Of a stretch of 64,000 nt of DNA, positions 28,791 to 37,003 are shown piece after piece. Position 1 is the first letter of the stretch. Each line of letters opens with the position of its first letter. The stretch is taken from the NCBI RefSeq assembly GCF_003012345.1, contig NZ_PVRV01000019.1, positions 682,001 to 746,000 of the forward strand. The letters run 5' to 3'. The notes under the pieces are model-generated. The model saw only the letters and a program-made list of their open reading frames with translations. It was not told the DNA's origin and searched no databases. The translations under genes were made by a program, and so were the position numbers. This stretch comes from Phytohalomonas tamaricis. Lineage in GTDB: Bacteria > Pseudomonadota > Gammaproteobacteria > Pseudomonadales > Halomonadaceae.

Positions 28791-28867
28791 GCGCCTGTAG
28801 CTCAGCTGGATAGAGTACTGCCCTCCGAAGGCAGGGGTCTTGGGTTCGAATCCCAACAGGCGCGCCA
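28791..28867 (+). tRNA. tRNA-Arg (anticodon CCG)
   Basis: A complete cloverleaf of 77 nt. Acceptor GCGCCTG pairs with CAGGCGC; the anticodon stem CTGCC/GGCAG encloses the loop CTCCGAA (anticodon CCG); the T arm TTGGG-TTCGAAT-CCCAA follows; discriminator G and an encoded CCA close the gene. It reads CGG codons. Its 3' end is the left boundary of a genomic island (see the direct repeats). Confidence 0.96.
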
Positions 28868-28919
28868 TAAAGTTTATTAAAAACCGCCACTTACGGGTCA
28901 TGCCGGGTGGCGGTTTTTT
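28845..28919 (+). repeat. Direct repeat, left copy (tRNA-Arg 3' end plus terminator); probable attL
   Basis: From the T loop (TTCGAATCCCAACAG) through the CCA end, the CATAAAGTTTATTAAA spacer and the terminator. The same block recurs at 34615-34689 with a 4-nt deletion inside the former tRNA end and a few substitutions. The identity starts abruptly in the T loop, as expected for tyrosine-recombinase integration at a tRNA. Confidence 0.8.
28881..28919 (+). terminator. Rho-independent terminator of tRNA-Arg
   Basis: Stem AAACCGCCAC / GTGGCGGTTT with a 16-base loop and a T6 tract, 13 bases after the tRNA CCA end. Confidence 0.9.
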
Positions 28920-29066
28920 GTTGCTGTTCACTTCAGGTCAGGTGCATATAGGTGACAGCCGCCTGGTCAGGCCTTGAGTGTGCCGAATACGTAGCGTAAT
29001 CGGCTCACTTCCTACCTGAAAAGGCTGCGGGCTGTTTTGTCCCGCGTATGGTAGCTGCCTTTCCGC

Positions 29067-29642
29067 CTAGCCGGTGTGGCGTCCCTTGAGCTTGTCCATG
29101 AGCCTGTCGACCATGCCAACGCCCGGCCCGACACTCTTGTGGAACAGCTCGGAGTGCGGCGCACTGGGATGCGGGCGAGTAGGCGCCAACTTCTTGGCAT
29201 TTTCTACCTTGCTGCCCATATCGACGAGTTGCTCGCTGGAGAAGTGAGCCCGCAGCTTGGGAAACTGATCGGACTCCTCGTCGTCCGCGTGGTGGTCCAG
29301 CTGCTTCTTCAACTCCTTGACCAGTTCCATGAACTTAGGGCTGGAGGCGTCAACATCTTCCAGTTGCTTCATCACGCGGACGATCTCGTCGTGCTCCTGC
29401 TTGTCGTGCTCGACTTCCTCCGTGCCGTTCGGCAAATGCTTTTCCATCGCAGGGTAGACATACATCTCCTCGGCGACGGCGTGACGCATCACCTCCGCGA
29501 TTGCGGTCTCGACCAGATCCCTGCGCTGATCTGTATCTGTCGTACGCTCGGCCTGACTGAGCAAGTCCAGCATCTCGCGGTGATCAGTGGTGAGGATGTC
29601 AACGACATCCGAGCTTGAGCCTGCACCTGTTTGAACGGTCAT
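29067..29642 (-). CDS. Hemerythrin (HHE) domain protein
   Basis: A 191-aa cytosolic protein. The HHE cation-binding four-helix bundle covers about residues 15-150, with iron ligands in TTDHREMLDLL, MRHAVAEEMYVYPAM, EHDKQEHDEI and LDHHADDEESDQFP. Such proteins bind a di-iron centre and are linked to oxygen, NO or iron-sulfur stress. The basic tail (MVDRLMDKLKGRHTG) is lineage-specific. It lies inside the island bounded by the tRNA-Arg repeats, but its GC content matches the chromosome rather than the reverse transcriptase genes. An AAGGAGG precedes the ATG. Confidence 0.88.
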   Translation of the reverse strand: MTVQTGAGSSSDVVDILTTDHREMLDLLSQAERTTDTDQRRDLVETAIAEVMRHAVAEEMYVYPAMEKHLPNGTEEVEHDKQEHDEIVRVMKQLEDVDASSPKFMELVKELKKQLDHHADDEESDQFPKLRAHFSSEQLVDMGSKVENAKKLAPTRPHPSAPHSELFHKSVGPGVGMVDRLMDKLKGRHTG

Positions 29643-30112
29643 TAGGTTCCCTCCTTGGGGACGTTATTCTAAGTATATGTACAAGGTTCAACGTAGTACC
29701 GCGGCGTGGCTATATCCATGGCGAGCAGAACATCGGCACAATTATCTTTGTGCAATCAAGAGGCTGGAGGACATATTACAGGTTACTTGATACTCAAGAT
29801 GATTGGCCTGGATGAATCGGCCAAGTGCATGTCGGCCATGGCGATGAGCAATTAAATCAAATGACATCGCCACGCTGTGCCGAGACACCCCGCTGCCTAT
29901 CAACCTTCTAGCACGCGAGGGCTTACCCATCCCTTGATGAACTAAAAAGCCTTGGCATCAGACGACCCCAGCGCCGGATCAAGCATTGCCAAGTTTCTTT
30001 ACAGGGCCATGAACACGCTGGCGCGCAGCTTTCTGGATAGCGGCCAATTCGACACGCAAAGCTTGAATGCCTTTAGCTATCTTTGCGCTACCCGCCCGAG
30101 CCGTCGACACCT

Positions 30113-30137
30113 CGCCCCGACATGTACGGGGCGTTTT
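30113..30137 (+). terminator. Isolated rho-independent terminator
   Basis: Stem CGCCCCG / CGGGGCG, loop of 7, followed by TTTT. No intact gene precedes it, so it may be the remains of a lost one. Confidence 0.65.
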
Positions 30138-30903
30138 GCATGCGTGCACCTTGCCTTCCGGCGTGCACCGTCACGCCTAGCCCGCGCTAGTCCATGCGAC
30201 TTATGTCGCCATGATATTAGCTGTACTTCATGAAGTGGCCGCAGGTAGAGTAAGGCTATTGTGTGGTTTACGTTACGCAATAAGGCGGCTTGTAAGTAAG
30301 CCCTCCGCAACGAATCGCATTAGCCACAGGAGTCAGTGACGGCATGACTACCAGCGGAAGTCCCCTTGTGGTGCTTCTGGGGCGGTAGCGTGGGCCAGCG
30401 CTCGGTGGAGTTGCCTTTACTATCCGCCTACCTGTTCTTCCCCCCCCCGGCGCGCTGTCGACTCCCCGCTCCGCCTGCGCGCTAAACCTGTCGGTTTTGA
30501 TGCACTGTTGCACTTGGCTCAAAGCTGGGCCACGGCACGGTTTTTCTTGGGTAAAAATGTTGCGAAATGATGCATATTTCATGTGGGAGAGAGTATTGAT
30601 GCAGAACGATTCTAAAGTATGGCTAAATCAGACGACCCTCATGTTAATGAGGGAGTTCTCAAGCATTCCTGAGCAAACGTTAGTAGTCATATTTAATTGA
30701 TAAAATGATATAAAACAACTTAGTGCAATCAACGCATGGGACGGTAGCTTACCCTCTTTCGCAGAAGATTAGCTCTATCGCCTGCTTTTCCATTCTTCCT
30801 TTTGGCACTCTATCGACAACCGTCCTGTCTCGTGTCAGTTTTGGCGATTTTTTGCATCTATCACGAACCATGTCATTAATGACGGCGGATGAATTTTAAT
30901 CAA

Positions 30904-30932
30904 TTAATGATAAAAGTAACTGTTAATAAGAT
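30904..30932 (+). promoter_or_regulatory. Weak candidate promoter of drt3a-drt3b
   Basis: TTAATG (30904-30909) and TAAGAT (30927-30932) are spaced by 17 bases, about 33 bases before the drt3a start. The match to sigma-70 consensus is poor, and AT-rich DNA yields such matches by chance. Confidence 0.3.
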
Positions 30933-30965
30933 ACTCGATAAATTAGAGTAATTAAAGGTTGGGTT

Positions 30966-32228
30966 ATGATTGAAATACCTTACACAGTAAGTAAATTAGC
31001 GGGCTGCGTCGGTTACAAGGACGTATACAATAATCGAGATCTTTCTAAAATTGAGAATAAAAAAGAAGAAGCGAAGAATGCACTGCGTCTGATAGAAAAC
31101 GGTAAAATATTCTTGAATCCTCTTCGACCAACTATTATTAGGCAGAAGCCTGCATTTACCTTTAACAATTTAAGCTCTGAATTGGTTTCTCGACTGATAG
31201 GGAAAAATATTAGAGTCAATTATAATATAAGACAATCTGACCGGCAGGCGATTATAAGCAATTTAGCTAGCCTATTATATGAGGGTACGCCTTTCAATAT
31301 TTACCGGCTAGATATAAAAAATTTCTATGAAAATATAAATAGGAAGCTGTTAATACATCAGCTTTTAGAAGAAGGTAAGTGTTCTTGGCAAACTTTAGAG
31401 CTTCTATTTTCCCTTTTTAATAGTTTTGACTCTCATAATATAGTAGGTTTGCCGCGGGGGCTTAGCATTAGCTCGATTCTTTCCGAAGTTTATCTTACAG
31501 ATTTTGATATTAAAATTAGAAAAAAAAGTGGCGTGTTTTTTTATGCCAGATTTGTTGATGATATATTGCTTGTAGTTTCGGAAGATGTAACTAGAGCAGA
31601 TCTAGATGGCCAGCTAAAGAACATACTCCCTGTAGGTTTGGAATTTCATAATGAAGGTAAAAGATCATTTTTGTCACTTCCTAAACTCCAAAATAAACAA
31701 GATAAATTTTATTTCAATAGCTTCGATTATCTTGGTTACGAATTTAAGGTTTTTAATATTTTTGATAATGAATGTGGCTATAGAAAAAAACGTAAAGTTT
31801 TAATAGATATTTCATCTGTAAAGGTTGAAAAAATAAAGTTGCGCCTCATTCATTCTTTTACAAATTATTTATCGAACGGTCGCAGCGAAGAAAGTTTTAA
31901 CTTACTTAAAAACCGCATTAGAGCCCTGACCGGCAATTTCACAATTCGTGATCCTATGACTGGTTTGAAGATAAAGACAGGAATATATTTTAATTATTCA
32001 CATAAAAATAATTTTGAATATTGTGCCCTTTTAGAACTCGATAAATTTTATAGAAAATTATTGTTTTCAACAAAATATCCTTTGTCATGTCGTATTGCTA
32101 GGAAGCTATCCACCTCTCAGAGGCGATCTTTAGCAGGTTATAGCTTTATGAGTGGATTCGCATCTGCTCGCCATCACTCGTTTAATTACGGGACACTAAA
32201 GTCAATAAAGGAATGTTGGAGAAAATGA
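30966..32228 (+). CDS. drt3a: Defence reverse transcriptase Drt3a (UG3-type RT of DRT type 3)
   Basis: A 420-aa reverse transcriptase without a maturase or endonuclease domain. The RT core is seen as motif A FNIYRLDIKNFYENI (Asp116), motif B GLPRGLSISSILSEVYL (161-177), motif C ARFVDDILLV with the catalytic pair Asp198-Asp199, and the downstream FDYLGYEF (253-260). The C-terminal ~150 residues are basic and helical. Length, the FVDD core and the overlapping second RT gene fit Drt3a of the two-RT antiphage system DRT type 3. In that system Drt3a copies a template in an associated ncRNA. A ribosome site AAAGG lies seven bases before the ATG. The codons are strongly AT-rich compared with the chromosome, a sign of transfer. 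Family assignment is from memory of the architecture, not from a search. Confidence 0.85.
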   Translation: MIEIPYTVSKLAGCVGYKDVYNNRDLSKIENKKEEAKNALRLIENGKIFLNPLRPTIIRQKPAFTFNNLSSELVSRLIGKNIRVNYNIRQSDRQAIISNLASLLYEGTPFNIYRLDIKNFYENINRKLLIHQLLEEGKCSWQTLELLFSLFNSFDSHNIVGLPRGLSISSILSEVYLTDFDIKIRKKSGVFFYARFVDDILLVVSEDVTRADLDGQLKNILPVGLEFHNEGKRSFLSLPKLQNKQDKFYFNSFDYLGYEFKVFNIFDNECGYRKKRKVLIDISSVKVEKIKLRLIHSFTNYLSNGRSEESFNLLKNRIRALTGNFTIRDPMTGLKIKTGIYFNYSHKNNFEYCALLELDKFYRKLLFSTKYPLSCRIARKLSTSQRRSLAGYSFMSGFASARHHSFNYGTLKSIKECWRK

Positions 32229-34207
32229 GGAGGAATCTTAGACGGGTAAGAAAAGAGGACTTTGAACGAATTGTTTTAACAGAGACATGTCCTTATGAAG
32301 TTCCTATTATATTTAGCAATTTTGGGCTCTACAGCCAGCTTAAAGCATTAAAAAATAACAAGTTTAATTTTCCAGAATTGTTTAAGTACCTGCTTCATAA
32401 AGATGCTGATAGTTATACAATACCTTTGAGTTATAAAATTAGGAAAGATGAGGATTCATTTAGAACTCTCTCATTGCTTCATCCTGCTGTACAAGCTGAG
32501 TTCGTTGAGTTCTATAAGGCATTCGATTTGCAAATCCTAAGCGCTTGTTGTAAAAGTAATTTTAGTATAAGGGCGCCTAAAAAAGTTGCAAGTAAATACT
32601 ATGTTAAAAATAAGCAACAAGATATTCAAGAATTTAAATCTAATCAAGTGTCACTTTATAGGAGTGAGTTTAAAAATAAATTCCTAACTTCTTATTTTTC
32701 ATATCGTGGCTACACAAGGCTGCATAAATTTTTTGACTCTTATGAATTCTTGGATTTAGAAAGAAAATATTCTTCTTTCTGGTCTCTTGATATATCAAAA
32801 TGTTTTGACAGTATTTATACTCATTCTTTGACATGGGCTTTAAAAACAAAGCCATTTTCAAAAAAACATAGAAATATTGACAATACACTTGGAAGCATTT
32901 TTGATCGTTTAATGCAGTCCTCAAATTATAATGAAACTGCAGGTATAGTAATTGGGCCAGAAGTTTGTCGTATCTTTGCTGAAATCATATTTCAAGAAAT
33001 AGATCGTGAGGTTGAAAGTAAACTAGAGGAGGGAGGGCTGAAATTTGGTTTTCATTATGAAATAAAAAGATATGTTGATGATATTTTTATATTTTCTAAG
33101 AAGGAGGCGCATTCTGAGCAAATCGCATTAGTGATAGAATCAGTTATAGAGAGATATAACTTATATCTTAATCGTACTAAAGCGATTAAAGCCGCGAAGC
33201 CTTTCGTAACCCAGAAAACAAAATCCATACGATCTATAAAAAAAATCCTGCAAGAATTAAAAGATAACTTAGTGCATGTTGTTCCTAATACTGAGCTAGG
33301 AGTTGATAAATGGTCGCCTAAACGTGTTCGTAATAAGAAAAGGCTTATAATTGATTTTGTCAACGGTGTTAAGTCTTCATGTATCGACGATCAGCAGTCA
33401 TATAGCATGGCATGTGGCTTTTTAATTACTTCCCTGACTAACTTACTGATAGTTTTTTCAAAAAAGAATATAGATAAAGATCTTTCCGAAAAACCCTTCA
33501 GAGAATATGAAGATTTTTACTCCATTGTCATAGAGCTAATCTTCCACTTTTTTACTATAATTCCCAGCCACCGGGGGGCTGTTAATATCTGTAAATTGAC
33601 CTATATGTCATGTGAATTTTTTAGTAAACACTATGTGGATGAGGCTAATTTTGTTAAAAGCTTAATTTATACAATGAGTTTGTCGTTCTTCAGAAGTAGC
33701 GGTTTCGCTAATTTGAAGTCAGGAAGTGATGGTTTTGCGTTGTTAGAATCATTAAATTTATTATTAGCAATTAAAGAGTTGGGGCCAAACTTCTTACTGA
33801 CAACAGAAGATTTAACAAATATTATTAATATATCTTCTTCAAGAGATTTTTCGTATTTTGAAATAATAGCAATTTTATTTTATATAGAAGATATGCAAAA
33901 TTATGCAAGGATAAAAAAAACAGTTGAAAATAAAATTAGAGATAATCTAGAAGACTTGAGAGATGTGAAGGAAAATACCTTTAAGGCTTATTTGCTCATG
34001 GATGCTATTAAATGCCCATTTGTCAGTGAAAAGCTTAAAAATAAAATACTGGAAAGGTATTTTAAGCAAGTCTATTCGCGTAATGCTAACTCACAGGAAC
34101 TTTTAGAAGCAAAGTCTGACTTTCAGAAATCTCAATGGTTTGTATCATGGGATCGGACAGCCTTGCTGAACTCATTGGAGAAAAAAGAGTTGCTGAGAGG
34201 CTATTGA
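32225..34207 (+). CDS. drt3b: Defence reverse transcriptase Drt3b (UG8-type RT of DRT type 3)
   Basis: A second reverse transcriptase, about 660 aa. From the ATG at 32225, motif A is FWSLDISKCFDSI (Asp189), motif B TAGIVIGPEVCRIFAEIIFQ, and motif C KRYVDDIFIF with Asp285-Asp286. About 350 residues follow the palm with no domain I recognise; they look mainly helical. The ATG at 32225 overlaps the drt3a stop as ATGA, implying coupled translation; an ATG at 32213 is also in frame. Size and pairing fit Drt3b, which in DRT3 makes the DNA strand complementary to the Drt3a product. The conserved-looking N-terminal segment VLTETCPYEVPIIFSN is outside the palm. Confidence 0.85.
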   Translation: MRRNLRRVRKEDFERIVLTETCPYEVPIIFSNFGLYSQLKALKNNKFNFPELFKYLLHKDADSYTIPLSYKIRKDEDSFRTLSLLHPAVQAEFVEFYKAFDLQILSACCKSNFSIRAPKKVASKYYVKNKQQDIQEFKSNQVSLYRSEFKNKFLTSYFSYRGYTRLHKFFDSYEFLDLERKYSSFWSLDISKCFDSIYTHSLTWALKTKPFSKKHRNIDNTLGSIFDRLMQSSNYNETAGIVIGPEVCRIFAEIIFQEIDREVESKLEEGGLKFGFHYEIKRYVDDIFIFSKKEAHSEQIALVIESVIERYNLYLNRTKAIKAAKPFVTQKTKSIRSIKKILQELKDNLVHVVPNTELGVDKWSPKRVRNKKRLIIDFVNGVKSSCIDDQQSYSMACGFLITSLTNLLIVFSKKNIDKDLSEKPFREYEDFYSIVIELIFHFFTIIPSHRGAVNICKLTYMSCEFFSKHYVDEANFVKSLIYTMSLSFFRSSGFANLKSGSDGFALLESLNLLLAIKELGPNFLLTTEDLTNIINISSSRDFSYFEIIAILFYIEDMQNYARIKKTVENKIRDNLEDLRDVKENTFKAYLLMDAIKCPFVSEKLKNKILERYFKQVYSRNANSQELLEAKSDFQKSQWFVSWDRTALLNSLEKKELLRGY

Positions 34208-34222
34208 TCTGAAATTATTATT

Positions 34223-34390
34223 GTACAAGGTGGTCGGCTAGCTTGACGGCATTTGCCGGATGGTCAGCATGAATCAGCTCCAATTGCTCATGGAGAGCTC
34301 TTGCGTGAAGAGGAGTGAGGCCGCGTTCGCTTTGATAGGAATGGCGGTTATAAAAACCGCACACACTATACTAGCCGGCACACCTTGTAC
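34223..34390 (+). ncRNA. Candidate DRT3 template ncRNA with a CACACAC element
   Basis: Directly after drt3b there is no gene but a compact predicted fold. GTACAAGGTG (34223-34232) plus GTCGGCTAG (34233-34241) pair with CTAGCCGGC (34371-34379) and CACCTTGTAC (34381-34390). This gives 19 base pairs with one G-U and a bulged A380. Enclosed hairpins are CGGC/GCCG at 34247-34258, CTCTT/AAGAG at 34298-34312 and GCGGTT/AACCGC at 34344-34360. The last hairpin leads into CACACAC (34360-34366) only four bases before the closing stem. As I recall, DRT3 ncRNAs carry an ACACAC template from which Drt3a makes poly(GT) DNA. Exact ends and promoter are not determined. Confidence 0.75.
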
Positions 34391-34614
34391 TTTACTAATT
34401 GCAAATGAATGTTCTACTGCTATTTAAAATTCTTTCTCAATGTCGTCTAAAAACTACTGTTTGTCGTTGATTATGGTTGGCTCTGTACGGGAATAGTAAT
34501 AATGTTATTAGCAGCGTTGACATATAGGTAGTATAAACGCTGGTATAAATGAGGGTATATTGAGAAAGTATTCAGGTATATAATTCCATATAAAACAATA
34601 GCTTGTTGAGAGAT
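34391..34614. other. AT-rich tail of the island
   Basis: Gene-free AT-rich DNA between the ncRNA candidate and the right repeat. A TTGACA at about 34524 sits inside a small hairpin (AGCGTT / AACGCT), but no well-spaced -10 element follows. Nothing else recognised. Confidence 0.5.
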
Positions 34615-34689
34615 TTCGAATCCCAACAGCCCATAAAGTTTATTAAAAAAACCGCCACTGACGGGTCATGCCGAGTGGCGGTTTTTTAT
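34615..34689 (+). repeat. Direct repeat, right copy; probable attR
   Basis: Repeats TTCGAATCCCAACAG, CCATAAAGTTTATTAAA and the whole terminator of the tRNA-Arg locus. The former tRNA end is shortened by 4 nt (CAGCCCATAA instead of CAGGCGCGCCATAA), and upstream of the T loop all similarity stops. Weaker similarity seems to continue for about 80 bases beyond the terminator (AGGCCTTG...GTGCCGA at 28968 and 34730). Confidence 0.8.
34651..34687 (+). terminator. Rho-independent terminator in the right repeat
   Basis: Stem ACCGCCACT / AGTGGCGGT with flanking A and T runs, the duplicate of the tRNA-Arg terminator. It can end transcription leaving the island and, on the other strand, block transcripts from the receptor operon. 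Confidence 0.8.
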
Positions 34690-34831
34690 TACCTGTTGTT
34701 TAGGTGCCCTGTAGTTGCTGCTACCTGCCCAGGCCTTGGCGTGCCGAGAGTTCGTGACGGGTCTCAGCCACTGCCAAGGGACTAGACGCTCAAACCTTAT
34801 CAGGCCGATGCGTACCTATTGTTAACAGCGC

Positions 34832-37003
34832 TTAGAAGGCAACTTTAGCCGTCATCGTCACTTCTAGAGGATCACCGACCACCACACGTGTGCTACCGCC
34901 GCTGGAAGGATAATACGTGGTATCGAACAGGTTCTTCACGTTGAGCTGAAGATGCGTCGTTTTACCTATCCAGTGCGTATCCAAGCCGATAAAGGCATCT
35001 GCCACCGTGTAGGCATCCAGGCTGAAGCTATTGCTGGAATCGCCTTCTCGTTCGCCCACATAGCGTACTCCGCCACCTAGGCGCCATGTGCCAAAAGACG
35101 GAGTAATCGCCAAATCACGCGCCAAGTACAGGCTTGCGGTATGGCGCGCCGCATTGGGGAGGCGGTTGCCTTCGGTGTCGGCGGTGTCTTTAAGCACTTC
35201 AGTATCGGTATAGGCATAGGAGGCCAACATGGTTAGCTGGTCACTGAGTTGACCAGACAGGTTCAGTTCAAGCCCCTGTGATCCCGCTTTTCCTACTGTT
35301 CTGGTGACGCCGTTGTCGGAAATCGCCACGTTATCCTTGCGAATGCGGAACAAGGCCATGGACAGCGCAAACTGGTCATTCCACAGATGCTTGAGCCCGA
35401 TTTCGCTGCCTTTGCCATGCTCAGGGTCGAGACTTTGCCCGCTATCACTGTCGACACCGTTGGGGACGAATGACTCGCTGTAGTTGGCATAAAGCGACGT
35501 TGCGGCGGTGAGCCGATAGAGCAGACTCAGAGAGGGCAGGAAAATACTCTCTTCGCTATCCGGGTCGGCAACATAAGGTCGGCCCTGTCCGCTGGACTGC
35601 TCAAAATGGGTGTAGCGCCCGCCGACTCCGACTATCCAGTTTTCCCCTACATGCCAGCGGTCATTGGCATACAGGCCCGTGGTATTGATCTCGTCGAGGC
35701 GATTGCTGCGCGTGTTGTCGAGGCTGTCGCTGTCAAGAGTGAGGTCACCATAGTTCATGTCATAGATGTTGGCATCGCTTACGGTACTGCTGCGATAGAC
35801 GTCGGCCAGGTAGTCGTGGCGGCGCTCGTGATCCAGCCCGATGACGAGGTCGTGGCGCATTCCGCCCAGAGTGACTGCGCCAATAGTATCCAGGGACGTG
35901 TACTGTACCCGCCTATCGTAGCCGAGGTTGGCATCGGCACGGCGGGTAAGTGCCCCGGTACTCTCGTCAACACTCATGACGCGGGGTTGGCCGTCGCTAT
36001 ATTGACGACGATTCCAGCCATAGGTCAGCTTCACTGACCAGTCGGGACTGAGGTCCTGCTCCCACCATGCTGTCACGGCTTGGTCATGTCCCCAGATATG
36101 CGACCAGGACTCATCGAGGCGACGTGTGCGAGGAATATCGGCGGGTTTACCATTAACGATGACAGTGCCGCGGTCGAGTGGTAGGTCATAGTCGCGGTAT
36201 TCGTATGACAACTGCGCCCGGCTGTTTTTACCTTCCCAACGTAACGATGGCGCAACGATCGTGCGGCGCTGCGAGCCGAAGTTACGCCAGTAGTCTTTGT
36301 CCTCATGATGAAGGATAAAGCGAAAAGCGAAATCGCTGTCGGCGATCGGGCCGGTGATATCGAGGTTGGCATTGCCGCCGCCAAAAGAGCTTACTTCGCC
36401 CTCTATGCTGCGCTGCCATTGGTACTGAGGACGTTTAGTGACCAGGTTTATAACCCCGCCGGGCTCCTGCTGACCATGAAAGAGCGATGCCGGCCCTTTC
36501 AGAACCTCGACGCGTTCAATTGTCGCCATCGAGTAGGTGCCGCGAGACTGGCGTATGCCATCAATCAGGATTGAACCATCTGTATTACTCCCAAAGCCGC
36601 GCTTGATAAAACCATCTTCCGTGCCGCCCATGGTGTTGCCCTGGGTGACACCGGTCGCGAAGATCATGGCTTCGGTCAAGCTATCGGCATCGTTATCGGC
36701 CATGACCTGGGAGGCTACCGTGTCGACCGTGTGGGCTTCATCGAGAAAGTTCACAGGCCGCTTGCTGGCCACTGTCGATTGCTTGGCGCGGTAGCTGTGC
36801 GGCGCAACGGTGGAAAGTCGGTCTGATACCACCACCATAGTATTCGCCGTGGTTGTGCCTGCATCTGCGCTGGCATTTTGTACACATATCAGCGTCGGCA
36901 TCAGGGCCAGCAGGGAGGCGGTAACATTGCGGGGCGTTAAGCGAAGCGCGCACTTTTGCAGTGAAACAGGGGTGAAGCGAGAAGCAACGGTCATAGTCAT
37001 CAA
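34832..37003 (-). CDS. TonB-dependent siderophore receptor
   Basis: A 723-aa outer membrane receptor. A signal region (residues ~20-47) ends in NASADA. The plug domain reads MIFATGVTQGNTMGGTEDGFIKRGFGSNTDGSILIDGIRQ and VEVLKGPASLFHGQQEPGGVINLVTKRP, typical of ferric-siderophore receptors such as FhuA/FoxA relatives. The C-terminal barrel contains YANYSESFVPNG and ends in Phe (TMTAKVAF). It overlaps the upstream binding-protein gene by 4 bases (ATGA). A Fur-like box precedes that operon. The ligand is unknown. No TonB-ExbBD or ABC permease genes are present locally. Confidence 0.93.
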   Translation of the reverse strand: MMTMTVASRFTPVSLQKCALRLTPRNVTASLLALMPTLICVQNASADAGTTTANTMVVVSDRLSTVAPHSYRAKQSTVASKRPVNFLDEAHTVDTVASQVMADNDADSLTEAMIFATGVTQGNTMGGTEDGFIKRGFGSNTDGSILIDGIRQSRGTYSMATIERVEVLKGPASLFHGQQEPGGVINLVTKRPQYQWQRSIEGEVSSFGGGNANLDITGPIADSDFAFRFILHHEDKDYWRNFGSQRRTIVAPSLRWEGKNSRAQLSYEYRDYDLPLDRGTVIVNGKPADIPRTRRLDESWSHIWGHDQAVTAWWEQDLSPDWSVKLTYGWNRRQYSDGQPRVMSVDESTGALTRRADANLGYDRRVQYTSLDTIGAVTLGGMRHDLVIGLDHERRHDYLADVYRSSTVSDANIYDMNYGDLTLDSDSLDNTRSNRLDEINTTGLYANDRWHVGENWIVGVGGRYTHFEQSSGQGRPYVADPDSEESIFLPSLSLLYRLTAATSLYANYSESFVPNGVDSDSGQSLDPEHGKGSEIGLKHLWNDQFALSMALFRIRKDNVAISDNGVTRTVGKAGSQGLELNLSGQLSDQLTMLASYAYTDTEVLKDTADTEGNRLPNAARHTASLYLARDLAITPSFGTWRLGGGVRYVGEREGDSSNSFSLDAYTVADAFIGLDTHWIGKTTHLQLNVKNLFDTTYYPSSGGSTRVVVGDPLEVTMTAKVAF

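Larger units (their letters stand above)
29643..30965. other. Gene-free stretch upstream of the reverse transcriptases
   Basis: No credible gene is visible on either strand. Up to about 30540 the DNA is GC-rich with only broken frames and one isolated terminator. From about 30540 composition drops sharply to AT-rich, marking the edge of the recently acquired part. In the AT-rich half there is a perfect 7-bp hairpin (CCCTCAT / ATGAGGG at 30636-30653). A 33-codon frame starts at 30599 with GGAGAG upstream; I do not call it a gene. Confidence 0.6.

Noticed and set aside
29952-30233. 93-codon frame left of the isolated terminator, considered as an integrase or transposase remnant
   Set aside because: No integrase or transposase motif could be seen in any frame.
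30497-30700. 67-codon frame upstream of drt3a
   Set aside because: It straddles the GC-rich/AT-rich boundary, the first start has no ribosome site, and the peptide has no recognisable features.
30966-34207. Retron or group II intron reading of the RT genes
   Set aside because: No maturase or endonuclease domain, no intron domains V/VI, and two different RTs in one operon; retrons have a single RT with a msr-msd upstream.
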